Source of the DNA: Paenibacillus_D sp047238105
Lineage (GTDB): Bacteria; Bacillota; Bacilli; Paenibacillales; Paenibacillaceae
Assembly (NCBI RefSeq): GCF_047238105.1
Contig: NZ_JBDFMD010000001.1
Span: 5,394,001 to 5,458,000 of the forward strand
Length of the DNA stretch: 64,000 bases
Direction: 5' to 3'
In this document: positions 1-9,080 of the stretch, piece after piece
Position numbering within the stretch: position 1 is the first letter of the stretch
How the letters are laid out: each line of letters starts with the position of its first letter
The notes under the pieces: generated by a model
What the model saw: only the letters and a program-made list of their open reading frames with translations
What the model was told of the DNA's origin: nothing
Database searches by the model: none
Position numbers and translations under genes: made by a program

Positions 1-1
1 C

Positions 2-403
2 GGCGAGATCCTCGGGCTGATCGCCGGCGATCTGCTGGACAGCCGCGAGCATGCGGCTTCCTTCTCACCCTCCTACCATACCTATCGGCGTCTGGTGAAT
101 CTCTTGAACAACGGGTACGAGAAGGAGATGTCCAAGGAGCGGATGGAGCAGGAGATGGATCGCAAGTACGAATACCTGTGCCAGGTGTTCAAGAAATATG
201 CGGGCATTACGATTGTGCAGTACCTGCATCAGCTCCGCATCCAGCGGGCCAAGCATCTGCTGCTTCACTCGGACAAGAGCGTCGGCGACATTGCTTTTGA
301 AGTGGGATTCCAGGACGCTTTCTACTTCAGCCGTATCTTCAAACGGCTGGAGGGTCTGTCGCCGCTCCACTTCCGCACCATGAACGGGGAGGCGCAGCAG
401 TAG
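2..403 (+). CDS. AraC-family regulator, C-terminal part (5' end outside window)
   Basis: The frame is open from the window edge to a TAG at 401-403, so only the C-terminal ~133 residues are seen and the true start lies upstream. The last ~90 residues carry the two helix-turn-helix units of an AraC/XylS DNA-binding domain: a first helix set around YLCQVFKKYAG and the conserved second motif with VGDIAFEVGFQDAFYFSRIFKR near the C-terminus. It presumably activates carbohydrate genes, but the effector domain is not visible. It runs convergently into the next AraC gene with only three bases between the stop codons. Confidence 0.9.
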   Translation, partial: GEILGLIAGDLLDSREHAASFSPSYHTYRRLVNLLNNGYEKEMSKERMEQEMDRKYEYLCQVFKKYAGITIVQYLHQLRIQRAKHLLLHSDKSVGDIAFEVGFQDAFYFSRIFKRLEGLSPLHFRTMNGEAQQ

Positions 404-406
404 CGT

Positions 407-1204
407 TCAACGCTGCGGCGCAGCTGCGTCATTGCCCGTCTTCCGGGATGTCGCATAGTGGGAGGGCGACATCCCGGTACGACGGCGGAATACTTTGTGG
501 AAGTAGGAGGTGTCATAGAAGCCGAGATGCGCACTGATCGCGGACACAGTAAGATTGGTGTGCTGCAGCAGCTCCATCGCCGTTGAGACGCGCAAGTCCT
601 GGATGTAGGCATGAGGCGTCTTGCCGGTTGCTTCCTTGAACAACGCCAGCGTATAGTTGGGCGAGCGGTCGATGAGTCCGCCCAGCTCGCGAAGCGTGAT
701 CGCTTCCCGGAAGTGCTCCAGGATATACTCCTTCAGCAGACGAACATGAGTGAGCTTGCGCAGCGGCATGGCGGGCGTGGCCAGTTCTCTATGCAGGGTG
801 CCGAGTAGCTCCAGAAGAATGCCGTTGCCTATCACTTCGTTATAGGGGCCCTGTTCGAGAGAATGTCGATGAATAAGCAGGATTCGTTCTTTGTAATATT
901 CGAAATTGTCTGACTGGATCAGGGCATGCTCGGTCGATGAGACCAGCGGCAGCCCGGGCAACTCGCATCGAAACATAACCGCATATTTCTGATGCGTGCC
1001 CTCCGGAGCATTAATCGCTTCGCGCTCGGTCCCGGCCGGGATCAGCAGCAGATCGCCCTTTGATGCCTGCAGGGGCCGGCCATTGAGCCGATAGGTCAGC
1101 TTGCCGTCCGTGATGAGGGCAAGAATGTGATATTGTACCTGCTGATTGCGGTTATGCCAGTACGGGATATGATCGTCGAAGAACGTATTGTAAATATGAA
1201 TCAC
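407..1204 (-). CDS. AraC-family transcriptional regulator with cupin-like sensor domain
   Basis: A 265-residue one-component regulator. The N-terminal ~110 residues look like an AraC-type cupin sensor (motif GDLLLIPAGTE), and the last ~100 residues form a double helix-turn-helix ending in an FHKVFRRRTGMSPSHY signature. I chose the GTG start at 1204-1202 because GGAGG lies ten bases upstream and the protein then begins directly with the sensor fold; a longer open frame to 1522 runs into the divergent sulfatase gene. It is transcribed divergently from the sulfatase at 1310, and a perfect palindrome sits between them, so it probably controls that gene and itself. The inducer is unknown. Confidence 0.9.
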   Translation of the reverse strand: MIHIYNTFFDDHIPYWHNRNQQVQYHILALITDGKLTYRLNGRPLQASKGDLLLIPAGTEREAINAPEGTHQKYAVMFRCELPGLPLVSSTEHALIQSDNFEYYKERILLIHRHSLEQGPYNEVIGNGILLELLGTLHRELATPAMPLRKLTHVRLLKEYILEHFREAITLRELGGLIDRSPNYTLALFKEATGKTPHAYIQDLRVSTAMELLQHTNLTVSAISAHLGFYDTSYFHKVFRRRTGMSPSHYATSRKTGNDAAAPQR

Positions 1205-1237
1205 CGCTGAAGCGCCTCCCAACATAAAGTGAAGACC

Positions 1238-1251
1238 TACTATTAATAGTA
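1238..1251. promoter_or_regulatory. Perfect 14-bp palindrome in divergent intergenic region
   Basis: TACTATTAATAGTA is identical to its own reverse complement. It lies between the divergent AraC regulator (start 1204) and sulfatase (start 1310), about 35 bases from one start and 60 from the other. A TATAAT box for the sulfatase is visible at 1285-1290 without a good -35 box, which suits an activator-dependent promoter. The operator role is inferred. Confidence 0.4.
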
Positions 1252-1309
1252 ACATAATACATCGCCTTGTACTGCCCCCGCAGCTATAATGAACCTGAGG
1301 TGAAGAACA

Positions 1310-2731
1310 GTGCATAATGAAGCGGGCAAACGCCCCAACATCGTATTTATCATGTCGGACGATCACGCGTCTCATGCGATCGGCTGCTACGGCAGCAAGA
1401 TCAATGAGACACCGAACCTGGATAGGCTGGCGCAGGAAGGGATGCTCTTCGACAATTGCTTCTGCACGAACTCGATCTGCTCCCCCAGCCGCGCAGCGAT
1501 CCTGACGGGCAAGTACAATCATCTGAACGGCGTCCGGTCAATCGAGGATTCATTGGACGGGCGGCAGATGACCTTCCCCAAGCTGCTGCAGCAGGAAGGC
1601 TATCAGACGGCGATGATCGGCAAGTGGCATCTGGGCCACGGCGGCGATGCCGACCCGACCGGCTTCGATTACTGGACGGTGGTTCCCCATCAAGGGATCT
1701 ATCATGACCCCATATTTATCGAGATGGGCGAGCGGAAGCAATATCAAGGCTATGCGACCGACCTGATCACCGATTTCTCCATCGAGTGGATGAACGGCCG
1801 GGACCGGGACAAGCCATTTATGCTGATGTGCCACCACAAGGCGCCGCATCGTCCATGGCACCCGCATGAGAAGTACAAAGACCTTTACGAGGACCGTGAT
1901 ATTCCCGAGCCGGATACATTCTACGACGATTATGAGAACCGCGCCGCAGCCGCGAAGGAAGCCAAGATGCGGATCGACCGGGATATGAATGACGAAGTCG
2001 ACTTGAAGGGCAAGCCGCCGGAGGGACTGACGGCCCTGGAGCAGAAGAAATGGAAGTATCAGCGGTACATCAAGGATTATCTGCGCTGTATCGCCTCGAT
2101 CGACGAGAGTGTCGGCCGTTTGCTGGATTATCTGGACGAGGAGGGCATCGCGGAGGATACGATCATCATCTACACCTCCGACCAGGGCTTCTTCCTGGGG
2201 GATCATGGCTGGTTCGACAAGCGGTTCATGTATGAGGAATCCCTGCGCATGCCATTCCTTGTCCGGTACCCGAGGGCGATCGCCCCAGGCTCCCGTACCG
2301 ATGCGATGGCGCTCAATGTCGATTTCCCGGTCACCTTCCTGGACTACGCCGGCGTGGCGATCCCGGAGGAGATGCAGGGGCAAAGCCTGCGCGGCGTATT
2401 CGGGGGCGAGACGCCCGAGGGCTGGCGGACTTCGATGTACTACCGCTACTGGATGCACCTGGATCAGTATCACAATGTATATTCCCACTATGGCATCCGG
2501 ACGCATCAGTACAAGCTCATCTATTACTACGGCCAGGCGCTGGGCACCTCGGGATCCATCGATGAGGACCGGCCGCCGGAGTGGGAGCTGTTCGATCTGG
2601 CGAAGGATCCGGCAGAGATGAACAACGTCTACGCAGACCCTGCGTATAGAGCGATCGTCCAGGAGCTCAAGCGCGAGCTGCGGTCGCTGCAGCTGGCTGT
2701 GGCGGACGAGCCGGTGGAGGAAGTCGGTTGA
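1310..2731 (+). CDS. Sulfatase 1 (S1 family, Cys-type)
   Basis: A 473-residue alkaline-phosphatase-fold sulfatase that hydrolyses sulfate esters, here probably from an imported sugar. The N-terminal metal-binding pair is in MSDDH (residues 16-19), the formylglycine motif CSPSR has Cys57, the conserved GKWHLGHGG follows near 102, and a second metal site is in TSDQGFFLGDHGW. No signal peptide precedes the first beta strand, so it is predicted cytoplasmic and needs maturation by a formylglycine-generating enzyme or anSME, which is not in this window. The GTG start is preceded by GAGGTGA. It is a single-gene unit, divergent from an AraC regulator and followed by a strong terminator. Substrate is not determinable from sequence alone. 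Confidence 0.95.
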   Translation: MHNEAGKRPNIVFIMSDDHASHAIGCYGSKINETPNLDRLAQEGMLFDNCFCTNSICSPSRAAILTGKYNHLNGVRSIEDSLDGRQMTFPKLLQQEGYQTAMIGKWHLGHGGDADPTGFDYWTVVPHQGIYHDPIFIEMGERKQYQGYATDLITDFSIEWMNGRDRDKPFMLMCHHKAPHRPWHPHEKYKDLYEDRDIPEPDTFYDDYENRAAAAKEAKMRIDRDMNDEVDLKGKPPEGLTALEQKKWKYQRYIKDYLRCIASIDESVGRLLDYLDEEGIAEDTIIIYTSDQGFFLGDHGWFDKRFMYEESLRMPFLVRYPRAIAPGSRTDAMALNVDFPVTFLDYAGVAIPEEMQGQSLRGVFGGETPEGWRTSMYYRYWMHLDQYHNVYSHYGIRTHQYKLIYYYGQALGTSGSIDEDRPPEWELFDLAKDPAEMNNVYADPAYRAIVQELKRELRSLQLAVADEPVEEVG

Positions 2732-2749
2732 TCCATCCATGCGGAGAAG

Positions 2750-2783
2750 AGACGGTGTCAGGGCAGTCCTGGCGCCGTCTTTT
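2750..2783 (+). terminator. Rho-independent terminator of sulfatase 1
   Basis: AGACGGTGTCAGG pairs with CCTGGCGCCGTCT over 13 positions (two G-T wobbles) around a five-base loop and is followed by TTT. It separates the sulfatase from the downstream regulator. Confidence 0.85.
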
Positions 2784-2831
2784 GCAGCTCCTGGCCGCAA
2801 ACAGCTGCCCTGTGTTATAATTATCTATATT

Positions 2832-2845
2832 TGTAAGCGTTATCA
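2832..2845 (+). promoter_or_regulatory. cre site (CcpA) upstream of transmembrane AraC regulator
   Basis: TGTAAGCGTTATCA matches the cre consensus TGWAARCGYTWWCW at every position. It lies 20 bases before the ATG at 2865 and just downstream of a perfect TATAAT at 2816-2821, so it would cover the transcription start region. This placement fits CcpA repression of the regulator gene. Recognition by another LacI-family protein cannot be excluded. Confidence 0.7.
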
Positions 2846-2864
2846 GATAAAGTGGGGGAGCGGC

Positions 2865-5174
2865 ATGAAAAAAAGGTGGACGTCAGGCAGAGATGCCATA
2901 GTCATTCGGTTTCTCGGACCATATCTGGTCATTATGCTCGTACCGCTTCTGATCGGCATGCTTGTGTACGACAAGACCGTGACGGTCGTGAAGGAGGAAG
3001 TCGTACAGACCAATATGACCGTTCTGGAGCAAGCCAGGGACATCCTCGACAGCAGACTGTACGACATCGAGATGAATATCCAGCAGCTGGCGAGCAATCA
3101 CCGGGTGCAGTCGTTTCAACACGTGAACACCCCTTTCCAAGGTGTTAACCCTTACCGCATTATGGAGACCCGCAAGGAACTGTTCGAATATGCGCTCGTC
3201 AACCGGTTTTTGGTTGATTATTTTGTGCTGTTCAAGAACAGCGGCGTGGCCATGTCGTCTACGGCAACATATAAGCTGTCCGAATTCTATGATGGCATAC
3301 TCACGTACGATATGGATTATACAAGCTGGTACGAGCAATACCTGGGCCAATACCGCAAGACCTATATGCCGGCCGAGTCGGTCAGCTACAAGGGAAGGCC
3401 GTATTCCTTGCTCACCTATGTACAGACGATGGGCAATGCCAGTTACTTCAATGGCGCGATCATCGCGCTGATCGACAACCATGAAATCAAGAAGATGCTC
3501 AGCGGGGTCAACATCGGCAACGGAGGCTGGGCTTACATTATGGATAGGCAGGGGGAGGTCATCAGCTACATCTCGGATGAGCAAGCGCCCCGCGCGACGA
3601 TCCCGATCCCGGAGCAAGCGAGGAGCGGTATGCTGGAGCCGACCGAAGCCACGGGTCATATGATGGTCACCTATACGACGTCATCGTTCAATGGCTGGAC
3701 CTACGTGGCCGTACAGCCGCCCCACATCGTGATGGAGAAAGTGAATTATATTCACCAGTACGCATTCATCATGCTGCTGATCATGGTGGCGGCGGGCATC
3801 GGCATCTCGTTGTACCTGGCCTATCGTTCCAGCAAGCCCATCCGCCATCTGCACTCGCTGATCGCGGAGAAGATGGGCGTCAGACGGCAGACGCCCCGGG
3901 ATGCCTTCGGTTACATCCAGCAGTCGTTCTCCGAGCTGTGGCATCACAACGAGACGCTCAGTGACAAGATCAAGCAGCAGCTGCCGTTTATCCGGGCCGC
4001 CTTTTTTGAGCGGCTGCTGCGGGGCGAGTTCAAGACGATGCCCGATCTGCAGGCTTCCATGGCTCACGCAGGCATCCGGATGGAGGGCTCGGGCTATACT
4101 GTGGTGCTGATCCAGATCCGCGGCTATGAAGAGGTCACTCATCCCGAGCTGCTGGAGGAGCTGGATATCAAGCGGATTATCGCAACGGAAGCTTTCGAAT
4201 CGGTGTTCGGGAGCCATGGCTATCTGTTCGATACAGGAGATGACAAAATCGCGATGATGGTGACGCTCGACTCCACAGACGCCCAAGCTTGCACCGAGGG
4301 ACTGAAGTCACAGCTGGCAGAGATCGATCAGGCCGCCCTTCAAAAGCACGGCGTGTGGGTCACTTGCGGCGTCGGCAGATGCTACGCCTCGCCGCTGGCG
4401 ATCGCCAGCGCTTATGAAGACGCCCGGCACGCCTTGAGCTTCAGACGCGACCATGATCGTGTGCTTGCCCTCTGGTATCACGAGCTTCCCTTGGACAATA
4501 ACAACTACTATTATCCAGCTGATGTCGAGACAAGGCTGATGAATTACGCCAGGGCAGGAGAACGGGAGAGCATGGAGCACCTGCTGGCCGAGCTGTACCG
4601 GGAGAACGAGGAGCGCCATTTGTCCATCGCGATGCTGCGGCTATGGTTCTATGAGATGTGGGGGACGGCGGCCAAGCTGATGGACCACTTCGAGTCTCAA
4701 TTGGAAATCGACGGCAAGGACGGGTCGGTCTATATCCAGCAGATGTTCAGCCGGGTAGGCGACCTGGAGGATGTGCGGGAGATGTTCGCTGCCTTCACCT
4801 CTGTTCTGACCAGCATGTGCGACATCGTGGACAAGCGCAAGAAAAGCCATAACCATCAGTTGAAGATCGATATTCTGGACATGATGGCAAGCGGCTTTGA
4901 CGATCCGGATTTTTGCCTGGATCTGGTGGCGGACCGATTCCAGATGTCAGCCAAATACTTGTCGCAGTTTTTCAAAGAACAGACGGGGACGAATTTCTCC
5001 GATCATCTGAACAGCCTGCGGATGGAGCAGGCCAGGAAGCTGCTGCAGGAGACCGAGCTGAGTGTCCATGAGATTACGCTTAGAAGCGGGTATCATTCGA
5101 TGAATGTGTTCTCGCGGGCCTTCAAACGGAACTGCGGCATGAGCCCGACGGTTTACAGACGATCCATCAAGTAA
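2865..5174 (+). CDS. YesN-like transmembrane AraC-family regulator
   Basis: A 769-residue membrane-bound one-component regulator. A first transmembrane helix lies at about residues 14-35, followed by a ~265-residue extracellular Cache-like sensor, a second transmembrane helix near 300-322 and a HAMP-like turn (SSKPIRHL). A ~330-residue cytoplasmic region precedes an AraC double helix-turn-helix at about 665-769 (ends FKRNCGMSPTVYRR). The ATG at 2865 was chosen because GGGGGAG precedes it and the protein then starts with the expected short basic stretch before the membrane helix. It lies directly upstream of ABC importer A and is the likely activator of it in response to an extracellular oligosaccharide. 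A cre site overlaps its leader. Confidence 0.93.
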   Translation: MKKRWTSGRDAIVIRFLGPYLVIMLVPLLIGMLVYDKTVTVVKEEVVQTNMTVLEQARDILDSRLYDIEMNIQQLASNHRVQSFQHVNTPFQGVNPYRIMETRKELFEYALVNRFLVDYFVLFKNSGVAMSSTATYKLSEFYDGILTYDMDYTSWYEQYLGQYRKTYMPAESVSYKGRPYSLLTYVQTMGNASYFNGAIIALIDNHEIKKMLSGVNIGNGGWAYIMDRQGEVISYISDEQAPRATIPIPEQARSGMLEPTEATGHMMVTYTTSSFNGWTYVAVQPPHIVMEKVNYIHQYAFIMLLIMVAAGIGISLYLAYRSSKPIRHLHSLIAEKMGVRRQTPRDAFGYIQQSFSELWHHNETLSDKIKQQLPFIRAAFFERLLRGEFKTMPDLQASMAHAGIRMEGSGYTVVLIQIRGYEEVTHPELLEELDIKRIIATEAFESVFGSHGYLFDTGDDKIAMMVTLDSTDAQACTEGLKSQLAEIDQAALQKHGVWVTCGVGRCYASPLAIASAYEDARHALSFRRDHDRVLALWYHELPLDNNNYYYPADVETRLMNYARAGERESMEHLLAELYRENEERHLSIAMLRLWFYEMWGTAAKLMDHFESQLEIDGKDGSVYIQQMFSRVGDLEDVREMFAAFTSVLTSMCDIVDKRKKSHNHQLKIDILDMMASGFDDPDFCLDLVADRFQMSAKYLSQFFKEQTGTNFSDHLNSLRMEQARKLLQETELSVHEITLRSGYHSMNVFSRAFKRNCGMSPTVYRRSIK

Positions 5175-5191
5175 ATTACGCAGCCAAGCGG

Positions 5192-5219
5192 AACGCTTTC
5201 CCTTCGGGGAGAGCGTTTT
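5192..5219 (+). terminator. Rho-independent terminator after transmembrane AraC regulator
   Basis: AACGCTTTCCC and GGGAGAGCGTT form an 11-bp stem closed by a TTCG tetraloop and followed by TTTT (partly within the stem). Confidence 0.85.
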
Positions 5220-5309
5220 CTGGTTTGCAGCAACCTTTGCGGCGCATGGAATAATGCCGATTCTGGAGGATTGCACAATCGAGAGAAGACTACTTCTTTA
5301 CGATCCGGC

Positions 5310-5323
5310 TGATTGCGCTTACA
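5310..5323 (+). promoter_or_regulatory. Weak cre-like site upstream of importer A permease
   Basis: TGATTGCGCTTACA keeps the central GCG and the flanking TG and CA of the cre consensus but has T for A at two left-half positions. It lies 46 bases before the permease start. It is reported mainly because two better sites flank the same operon. Confidence 0.35.
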
Positions 5324-5368
5324 TTGGGGAGGCAAGACAGCTCAAGACGGGAGGTATTACGAAAGACC

Positions 5369-6343
5369 ATGAACGAATTGAAGATTTCGCGGACGGATCC
5401 CGATACCGTCCAGAAGATGAATGCAAGACCGCGGAAGAGATGGGGGCAGGCGTTTCTGAAAAGCTGGCAGCTGCAAGTGCTTTTTCTGTTGCCGCTGATT
5501 TATCTCCTCGTATTCAAGTACTACCCGATGTATGGCGCCCAGATTGCCTTCAGGGACTTTGTAGCCATCAAGGGCATTACAGGGAGCGATTGGGTCGGAC
5601 TCAAATACTTTAGCCGTTTTTTTCATTCCTATGAATTTTGGCGGGTGCTGAGGAACACGCTGGGATTAGCCTTTTATCAGCTGTTCGCAGGTTTTCCGTT
5701 CCCTATTATTCTTGCGCTGAGCCTCAACTATGTACACCGTGTCTTCTTCAAGAAAAGCGTGCAGATGATTACGTATGCGCCGCATTTCATCTCGGTGGTC
5801 GTCATGGTCGGCATCATCATGCAGCTGCTCGATCCAAGGACTGGCCTGGTTAATCAGATTCTGACCTCCCTTGGCTTCGATGCCATTCATTTTCTGGCGA
5901 GACCGGAGCTGTTCAAGTCGATCTTCGTCTGGTCCGATATTTGGCAAAATGTCGGGTGGGGCTGCATTATCTATCTGGCCGCGCTCTCCAGCATCGACCC
6001 AACGCTGCATGAGGCGGCGATCATGGACGGAGCCAGCAAGGTTCGCCGGATCTGGCATATTGACCTGCCCGGCATCCTGCCGATTGCGATGATCATGTTC
6101 ATATTGAATATGGGCAATTTGATGGATATCGGCTTTGAGAAGGTGCTGCTGCTGCAGACGCCGCTCAATCTGAGAACCGCCGAGGTGATTGATACCTACG
6201 TCTACAAAGTGGGGCTGGCATCCAATCTCGTCAACTTCTCTTATGCATCGGCTATCGGATTGTTTAAATCCGTCGTCAACCTCATTTTGATCGTGACGAT
6301 CAATTACACGGCCAAGCGGATGCGTCAAGAGACCTTATGGTAA
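5369..6343 (+). CDS. ABC sugar importer A, permease 1 (LplB-like)
   Basis: A 324-residue integral membrane permease of the carbohydrate uptake CUT1 type. It has about six transmembrane helices and the cytoplasmic EAA loop (EAAIMDGASKVRRIW) that contacts the ATPase. The opening segment FLLPLIYLLVFKYYPMYGAQ is typical of LplB/YteP/YtcO proteins. The ATG at 5369 gives the usual family length; GGGAGG lies 14 bases upstream, a rather long spacing. It is the first gene of a permease-permease-lipoprotein operon, translates its oligosaccharide inward, and probably uses a shared MsmX-like ATPase encoded elsewhere. Confidence 0.93.
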   Translation: MNELKISRTDPDTVQKMNARPRKRWGQAFLKSWQLQVLFLLPLIYLLVFKYYPMYGAQIAFRDFVAIKGITGSDWVGLKYFSRFFHSYEFWRVLRNTLGLAFYQLFAGFPFPIILALSLNYVHRVFFKKSVQMITYAPHFISVVVMVGIIMQLLDPRTGLVNQILTSLGFDAIHFLARPELFKSIFVWSDIWQNVGWGCIIYLAALSSIDPTLHEAAIMDGASKVRRIWHIDLPGILPIAMIMFILNMGNLMDIGFEKVLLLQTPLNLRTAEVIDTYVYKVGLASNLVNFSYASAIGLFKSVVNLILIVTINYTAKRMRQETLW

Positions 6344-6355
6344 GGAGGAACACGC

Positions 6356-7252
6356 TTGAATATCGAACATATTAAAGAAACCCGCGGCGATAAGCTGTTC
6401 ACGTTAGTCAACACAATCGGACTATGTTTCCTGCTGGTGCTGGTGCTTTATCCGCTTGTGTATGTGCTCAGCTCTTCCTTCAGCTCCGTGGAGGCCGTTG
6501 TCACCGGCAAGGTCTGGCTGTGGCCGGTTGATTTCACGCTCGCAGGCTACGAGGCGGTGTTCAAGCACCGGCTCATTATGAGCGGCTTTGCCAATTCGTT
6601 TTTCTACATGATAGTGGGTACGCTGGTCAATGTGATCATGACGATTTTGGCTGCCTACCCGTTGTCGAGAAAAGATTTTTTCATGCGCAACTTCTTTATG
6701 ATGATGGTTATTTTTACGATGCTCTTTGACGGCGGGCTGATCCCCCGGTACTTGCTGGTCAAGGATCTGGGACTGCTTGATACCCGGTGGGCCCTTATTA
6801 TTCCGTCGGCGCTTGGCGTCTGGCAGGTCATTATCGCCCGCACCTACTTCAAGCTGACGATCCCTGATGAGATGCTGGATGCGGCCCATATCGACGGCTG
6901 CAATGACTTCAAGTTTTTGTTCAAGATCGTGCTGCCGCTCTCGGCGCCCATCCTTGCCGTCATCAGTCTGTTTTACGCAGTCGGACACTGGAATCAGTTT
7001 TTCAGCGCCTTGATCTTCCTCAAGAGCCAGAGCCTGTTCCCGCTGCAGCTCGTCCTGAATGACATCCTCGTCCAGAACCAGGTCGATCTGGCGATGGTGA
7101 GCGATGTCAAGGAGTTGTCGGAGCGGGAAGGACTGATCGAGCTGTTGAAGTATTCTTTAATTGTCGTGGCTTCAGCTCCGGTATTGGCCATCTATCCCTT
7201 CGTGCAGCGACACTTTGTAAAAGGCGTCATGATCGGCTCGTTGAAGGGCTGA
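6356..7252 (+). CDS. ABC sugar importer A, permease 2 (YtcP/YesQ-like)
   Basis: A 298-residue CUT1 permease with six predicted membrane helices, the motif IFTMLFDGGLIPRYLLV in the middle, and an EAA loop (DAAHIDGCNDFKFLFKIVLPL). It ends in the family-typical HFVKGVMIGSLKG. The TTG start has AAGGAGG seven bases upstream and lies 12 bases after permease 1, so the two are co-translated in one operon. It forms the second half of the heterodimeric channel. Confidence 0.93.
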   Translation: MNIEHIKETRGDKLFTLVNTIGLCFLLVLVLYPLVYVLSSSFSSVEAVVTGKVWLWPVDFTLAGYEAVFKHRLIMSGFANSFFYMIVGTLVNVIMTILAAYPLSRKDFFMRNFFMMMVIFTMLFDGGLIPRYLLVKDLGLLDTRWALIIPSALGVWQVIIARTYFKLTIPDEMLDAAHIDGCNDFKFLFKIVLPLSAPILAVISLFYAVGHWNQFFSALIFLKSQSLFPLQLVLNDILVQNQVDLAMVSDVKELSEREGLIELLKYSLIVVASAPVLAIYPFVQRHFVKGVMIGSLKG

Positions 7253-7292
7253 CAGCTGTCCGTTCGTGAAAGGGGGGATGCCTGGACGTTGC

Positions 7293-7306
7293 TGAAAGCG
7301 AAAACA
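7293..7306 (+). promoter_or_regulatory. cre-like site between permease and binding-protein genes of importer A
   Basis: TGAAAGCGAAAACA fits the broader cre consensus TGNNARCGNWWWCA at all positions, but differs from the stricter TGWAARCGYTWWCW at two. It sits 56 bases before the binding-protein ATG, inside the operon, so it could act as a roadblock or on a local promoter. Confidence 0.45.
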
Positions 7307-7362
7307 AATGCGGTTATGCAAAATCAGGGGTTCGGTTCACACATTATTCGGGAGGTACAGAA

Positions 7363-9072
7363 ATGAAAAAAAAGCTGTGGATTGCGTTTAGCATGCTGTT
7401 GATCATTGCCATTGTGGCGAGTGCTTGCAGTAATAATACTGGCTCTTCGGGGGGCAGCGGCAATGCCCCTGCGGGTGAGAGGAACACCGACAATTCAGAC
7501 ACTGCAGAAGAAAACAGCAATCTGACCGAGCCTGGCACCTTTCCGATCGTCAACGAAAAAGTGACGCTTCGGGTGCTGGCTATTGATACAGGCAGAGTAG
7601 AGAATATCGAGACCAATGAATTTACGAAGTATTACGAGGATCTGACCAATGTCCATATCGAATGGGAACTGACGCCCCAGGCGCAAGCCAACGAAAAATT
7701 GAACCTGATGCTCGCCAGCGGCGATTACCCGGATGTCATCATGAAATTCGACGTCTCGCCTTCCCAGATGATGGTCTACGGTGATCAAGGCGTATTCCTC
7801 AGTCTTAATGAACTGATCGAGGAGCACGGCAGCTTCAGCAAAAACCTGCTGGAAGAAAAAGAACTGCTGAAAAGCGCCATCACATCGCCTGACGGAGAGA
7901 TCTACGCGCTGCCGATGTATGCGGAGTGCTACCATTGCACCCACCAGATGAAGATGTGGATCAACGAGCCGTGGCTCACCAAGCTGGGCCTGGAGATGCC
8001 GACGACTACGGAAGAGTTCTATCAGGTGCTCAAGGCCTTCAAGGAGCAGGACCCCAACGGCAACGGGCAGGCGGACGAGATTCCGCTCGTCGGCTCCAAC
8101 CCCAACAAGGGCAACCTGGCCATTCACAACTTCCTGATGAACGCATTTGTCTATTATGACATGATCAACAACAAAGGGCTGATCGTCAACAACGGCAAGC
8201 TGGAGCCATCCTTTACCAAGCCGGAATTCAAGGAAGGCCTGCTCTATCTGAACAGACTGTATGCCGATGGCTTGCTGGCTGCGGAGACGTTCACCCAGGA
8301 CCGCAATCAGCTGCGGAGCATGGTCGAGCATCCGGGCGTGCCGATCGTCGGCGCAGTTCCTGCACTCGCCCCGTCCGTCGTCTCCCAGATCGGCAGCGAG
8401 AGCGGCAGATGGCTGGATCTGCAAGCGGTACCGCCGCTTCAAGGTCCGAACGGCCTGCAGGTGTCGCCTTACAATCCTTACTTCACATACAGCCCTAGCG
8501 GGTTCATCATTACGGCCGCTGCGAAGCACCCGGAAGTCGCGCTGCGCTGGGGAGAAGGATTTTACGATCAGGATATTATGATGCGCTCGCGATTCGGTGC
8601 CGAGAATGAAGGCTGGGGCAGGGTCGAGGGCCAGGGCAAGAAGAGCATCGACGGCGGCGAAGCCGCGTGGGAGCGCTATGATGCGCACGGCAATGTGCAG
8701 AATGCCCATTGGGGTCAGACGAATCATGACTATCAATCCATGACATTCCGTCACAGCGAGTCCGCTGAGGTGGAAGGCTTGCCGGTGAACCACGAGGTCA
8801 TCATCTACGAAGCGACCAAAAACCAGTATGAGCCATACAGGCCGGCACTGGATCAGATCCTGCCGCCGCTCTGGTTCACACAGGAACAAGCCGGAGAACT
8901 GGTGGAGCTGGAGACGACGATCATGAATTATATCGATGAGATGGTCGCACGGTTCGCGATCGGCGATCTCGATATTGAGAGAGAATGGGACAACTATGTC
9001 AAAACGCTGGAGAACATGAATCTGGCTGCTTTTGTCGCCATTCATCAAGAGGCCTACGATGCAGTGAAATAA
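7363..9072 (+). CDS. ABC sugar importer A, solute-binding lipoprotein (YtcQ/LplA-like)
   Basis: A 569-residue extracellular oligosaccharide-binding lipoprotein. A lipoprotein signal peptide ends at VASAC with Cys22 as the acylation site, followed by a Ser/Gly/Asn-rich linker. The bilobal family-1 binding fold includes LMLASGDYPDVI and the EF-hand-like calcium loop DPNGNGQADEIP found in many large Paenibacillus binding proteins. GGGAGG precedes the ATG. It belongs with the two permeases just upstream, and a stem-loop follows it before the sulfatase genes. The ligand is not predictable, but the neighbouring sulfatases suggest a sulfated oligosaccharide. Confidence 0.93.
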   Translation: MKKKLWIAFSMLLIIAIVASACSNNTGSSGGSGNAPAGERNTDNSDTAEENSNLTEPGTFPIVNEKVTLRVLAIDTGRVENIETNEFTKYYEDLTNVHIEWELTPQAQANEKLNLMLASGDYPDVIMKFDVSPSQMMVYGDQGVFLSLNELIEEHGSFSKNLLEEKELLKSAITSPDGEIYALPMYAECYHCTHQMKMWINEPWLTKLGLEMPTTTEEFYQVLKAFKEQDPNGNGQADEIPLVGSNPNKGNLAIHNFLMNAFVYYDMINNKGLIVNNGKLEPSFTKPEFKEGLLYLNRLYADGLLAAETFTQDRNQLRSMVEHPGVPIVGAVPALAPSVVSQIGSESGRWLDLQAVPPLQGPNGLQVSPYNPYFTYSPSGFIITAAAKHPEVALRWGEGFYDQDIMMRSRFGAENEGWGRVEGQGKKSIDGGEAAWERYDAHGNVQNAHWGQTNHDYQSMTFRHSESAEVEGLPVNHEVIIYEATKNQYEPYRPALDQILPPLWFTQEQAGELVELETTIMNYIDEMVARFAIGDLDIEREWDNYVKTLENMNLAAFVAIHQEAYDAVK

Positions 9073-9080
9073 CGCATCGA

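Noticed and set aside
1550..2800. A 416-codon frame antisense to sulfatase 1
   Set aside because: Shadow of the sulfatase gene, running through its terminator.
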